From a virus, in IMG/VR virus record IMGVR_UViG_3300028597_000078, positions 1 through 22,728 of that record: a stretch of DNA of 22,728 bases; one strand, written 5' to 3'. Under the pieces are notes generated by a model that saw only the letters and a list, made by a program, of their open reading frames with translations, had not been told where the DNA came from and searched no databases. Position numbers and translations under genes: made by a program. Within the stretch, counting starts at the first letter, position 1. Each line of letters opens with the position of its first letter. Shown piece after piece: positions 21,282-22,728 of this stretch.

Positions 21282-21720
21282 TCGGCGCTACCAGCTCTAT
21301 GGTGGTTGGCTTCTGGCTCATGCTGCCGTCAGACGAGGTGTGGTCGATGCGCTCGCCATACTTCCTTGGCGACCACTTAGCCAGCAGCTTGAGTCGCGTT
21401 TCGATCTGCAGCTTGCGATGACCAAGCATGTCCTCGGTCTTGATCTCTTCGCCCCATTCTTTACTGGTGACGGTCTGGCCTGGACATGGCGTGTTGGCGA
21501 TCAGCAATGCATCCTCGGCAATCGCATCAAAACCCACCTCTCTCGCGTGCGCGATGCGGGAAGCGAACTCGGGATCATCCTCCCTCCACTGGTACACAGT
21601 GCGCCAGCTAGGCATTCCCTCTTCTCGGCAGATAACACGCAGAGGCTCGCCGTCAGATACGCGCTCGCAGATCTCGGTCTTGATCTCGGCCTTTCGCTCT
21701 TCGGTAAAATAAACGGTCAT
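21262..21720 (-). CDS. terS: Terminase small subunit (Sf6 gp1-like)
   Basis: The protein has 152 residues. The N-terminus has a helix-turn-helix: ERVSDGEPLRVICREEGMPS and WRTVYQWREDDPEFASRIAH (about 20-58). A helical oligomerisation segment follows (AREVGFDAIAEDALLIANTP), and then RKLQIETRLKLLAKWSPRKY, ending in YGERI. This is the usual order in small terminases that recognise the packaging site. The tail is low-complexity and ends in four serines. The start overlaps the upstream 75-residue gene as ATGA and the end overlaps the large subunit by 20 bases. Confidence 0.85.
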   Translation of the reverse strand: MTVYFTEERKAEIKTEICERVSDGEPLRVICREEGMPSWRTVYQWREDDPEFASRIAHAREVGFDAIAEDALLIANTPCPGQTVTSKEWGEEIKTEDMLGHRKLQIETRLKLLAKWSPRKYGERIDHTSSDGSMSQKPTTIELVAPNDSSSS

Positions 21721-21944
21721 ACCGGATCCCAGCCCTCAGGCCGAAACGACTCGCCATTTGCATCGCGAACGAATGTCCCGCCAAGCAATTCTGATGGCTT
21801 TCGCGAGACGACCTCATGGCACTTAGTGCGGACCAGCTGGCGCCCATCAATGCGAATATCGTACGCGCCGCCACGACAAATGGCCGCAGCGGTTACGATT
21901 CCGGCAACCGGAAAACCTGGGAAAGTTAAGACGTTGGATTTCAT
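21717..21944 (-). CDS. Hypothetical protein, 75 aa
   Basis: The start is ATG 21944, with AGGG 9 bases upstream. A longer frame from GTG 21977 is open, but that codon lies upstream of the predicted transcription start. The protein begins MKSNVLTFPGFPVAGIVTAA, contains DIRIDGRQLVRTKCHEVVSR and ends in GESFRPEGWDPV. It may be a small beta fold. Function unknown. It stops across the small terminase start as ATGA, so it leads the packaging unit. Confidence 0.65.
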   Translation of the reverse strand: MKSNVLTFPGFPVAGIVTAAAICRGGAYDIRIDGRQLVRTKCHEVVSRKPSELLGGTFVRDANGESFRPEGWDPV

Positions 21945-21979
21945 TTTGAATCGCCCTGTCGCGACCAATAGGAGCACTC

Positions 21980-21988
21980 ACTATATCA
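21980..21988 (-). promoter_or_regulatory. Candidate extended -10 promoter of the packaging operon
   Basis: On the minus strand the sequence is TGATATAGT: the TG-N extension plus TATAGT (5 of 6). It begins 13 bases after the terminator T-run and precedes the 75-residue gene by 36 bases. The -35 is only a T-run. It differs from the motif at 16316-16324 in a single base. Confidence 0.4.
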
Positions 21989-22000
21989 CCGAATCCAAGG

Positions 22001-22030
22001 CAAAAAAATGCCCTCGCTGGTGGAGGGCTA
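22001..22030 (-). terminator. Intrinsic terminator before the packaging operon
   Basis: On the minus strand GCCCTC (22028-22023), a 7-base loop and GAGGGC (22015-22010) are followed by A and seven T. It lies 14 bases after the stop of the 109-residue gene. This is the best terminator in the window and marks a transcription-unit boundary. Confidence 0.85.
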
Positions 22031-22043
22031 AGGCGGGGATGAA

Positions 22044-22373
22044 TCAGGAATCCAAATCGAGCAGCCTTTGCTTTTCGGCTTCTGGCATTCCGGTAATCGT
22101 TGCGGTGATCTCGATTGCTTCAGCCCATTCGACTGGTCGCCCTCGAACAAGTGAAAGCTGGCTGATCAGGGCTGACGCCAGATCCTGCTTGCTCGCCTTT
22201 TGCTGAACCCTACTGAACTGAGTAAGCATGGCAGAGAATGCTATTGTCGATCCGAAGCAGAGCTGCCCATGTTCGTTTTCCCAGGCCCCAACATGAAGCC
22301 ACCAATCCTTTACGGTCCACTCCCTGCGAGATTCATCGTCATCAGGTTTTCCGCATAGCGATGAAGTCTGCAT
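22044..22373 (-). CDS. Hypothetical protein, 109 aa
   Basis: The protein begins MQTSSLCGKPDDDESRREWT and is mostly helical after WLHVGAWENEHGQLCFGSTI. The central LTQFSRVQQKASKQDLASAL and IEITATITGMPEAEKQRLL segments are amphipathic helices. I recognise no family. GAGGGG lies 8 bases before ATG 22373, within the end of the previous gene. It is the last gene before the terminator and belongs to the unit upstream of the packaging genes. Confidence 0.65.
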   Translation of the reverse strand: MQTSSLCGKPDDDESRREWTVKDWWLHVGAWENEHGQLCFGSTIAFSAMLTQFSRVQQKASKQDLASALISQLSLVRGRPVEWAEAIEITATITGMPEAEKQRLLDLDS

Positions 22374-22374
22374 C

Positions 22375-22677
22375 TCAACCCCCCTCGCCGCGAGCTTTGG
22401 CGATGACTCGATAAGCGTTGTTTAGAGCAATCGCGTTAGATGGCTTAGGGGGAACAAATAGAACAAGCTTCTCGAGAGCATCAAGAATCTCAGGCGAGAT
22501 TGATGCGATATTCGCGTTTGATTTTGATTCTTGATCTGAATAATCAACGCTCTCAAAGATTATCGAGTAACCGTCGCCATCATCGTCCCATTTGACGATG
22601 CTTGCGGAACCCTCAGCATCGCCAGAACCAAAAACCTCCCGATGAGCAATAGCCCAAGGCCCAGGCGTAAAACTCAT
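22375..22677 (-). CDS. Small phage protein of the TPGPW...AAPELLEAL type, 100 aa
   Basis: The start ATG 22677 is chosen over a GTG twelve bases upstream because the preceding frame stops across it as ATGA. The protein begins MSFTPGPWAIAHREVFGSGD and ends with NANIASISPEILDALEKLVL, then RVIAKARGEGG. The N-terminal TPGPW and the C-terminal P-E-x-L-x-ALE-x-L...A-x-A-x-G end mark a very widespread but uncharacterised group of small phage proteins. Function unknown. Confidence 0.7.
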   Translation of the reverse strand: MSFTPGPWAIAHREVFGSGDAEGSASIVKWDDDGDGYSIIFESVDYSDQESKSNANIASISPEILDALEKLVLFVPPKPSNAIALNNAYRVIAKARGEGG

Positions 22678-22728
22678 AACCACCCCCACTTGCCGTTAGT
22701 GTAAGAGATCTGGCCGGCCTTGCGTAGC
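22674..22728 (-). CDS. C-terminal end of an unidentified gene (partial)
   Basis: Reading from the right edge, 17 codons (ending KAGQISYTNGKWGWL) run into TGA 22676-22674, which overlaps the next ATG. The stretch reads as plausible protein and the ATGA junction supports it. Too little remains to name the gene. Confidence 0.45.
   Translation of the reverse strand, partial: LRKAGQISYTNGKWGWL

Noticed and set aside
1-22728. CRISPR array, tRNA, integrase or attachment site
   Set aside because: No regularly spaced direct repeats, no cloverleaf and no recombinase motifs were seen on either strand.

Overview
The window is a near-continuous stretch of a tailed bacteriophage (or prophage) structural module with a contractile tail (myovirus morphology). 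Every convincing gene lies on the minus strand, so transcription runs from right to left. The family set (DUF1073 portal, DUF2213, DUF2184 capsid, DUF4054, DUF3383 sheath, DUF3277 tube, DUF2612) is typical of myophages of Gram-negative proteobacteria. A gammaproteobacterial host, perhaps Pseudomonas-like, is my inference from protein style and moderate GC; the sequence does not prove it. No integrase, attachment site, repressor, tRNA, rRNA, CRISPR array or lysis cassette was seen, so a temperate or lytic lifestyle cannot be decided here.

Layout in transcription order: (1) 22728-22044, the end of an unknown gene and two small unknown genes, closed by a clear intrinsic terminator at 22001-22030. 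(2) 21988-18215, a candidate extended -10 promoter, a 75-aa unknown, the small and large terminase subunits, a 70-aa unknown, a tiny ORF and the portal, whose N-terminus appears broken or frameshifted. (3) 18218-16322, a good sigma-70-like promoter, two unknown genes and a Mu F-like head morphogenesis gene. (4) 16324-15456, a free-standing HNH endonuclease gene between two hairpins. (5) 15391-12302, a small membrane protein, a DUF2213 protease/scaffold candidate with a possible nested scaffold start, a cement-type protein and the major capsid protein, followed by a terminator. (6) 12258-9312, a 71-aa gene, a hairpin/promoter-like island, then the connector and neck genes, with an RMF/CrpP-like 61-aa gene (9815-10000) wedged between two neck genes. 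(7) 9307-1, tail sheath, tube, two tail assembly chaperone products joined by a -1 frameshift, a tape measure carrying a muralytic-type domain, Dit-like protein, baseplate plug, hub, spike, gp25-like wedge, gp6-like baseplate J protein, DUF2612 protein and the first 117 codons of a tail fibre.

The genes form an assembly line: terminase packages DNA through the portal into a capsid built on a DUF2213 scaffold, connectors close the head, and a sheath/tube tail sized by the tape measure is finished by a T4-like simplified baseplate and fibres. Most neighbours overlap by 1-20 bases (many ATGA or TAATG junctions), so translational coupling is widespread. No stretch longer than 300 bases lacks a gene; the longest real gaps (about 70-130 bases) hold the terminators, promoters and hairpins listed.

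The least ordinary observations are the RMF/CrpP-like gene inside a virion operon, the GGGTTTT frameshift site that reveals a chaperone extension hidden behind a misleading ORF, the missing start of the portal, the internal ribosome site in the DUF2213 gene, and the hairpin/promoter island behind the capsid gene. All family assignments are from recognition of sequence patterns by eye; no database search was run.
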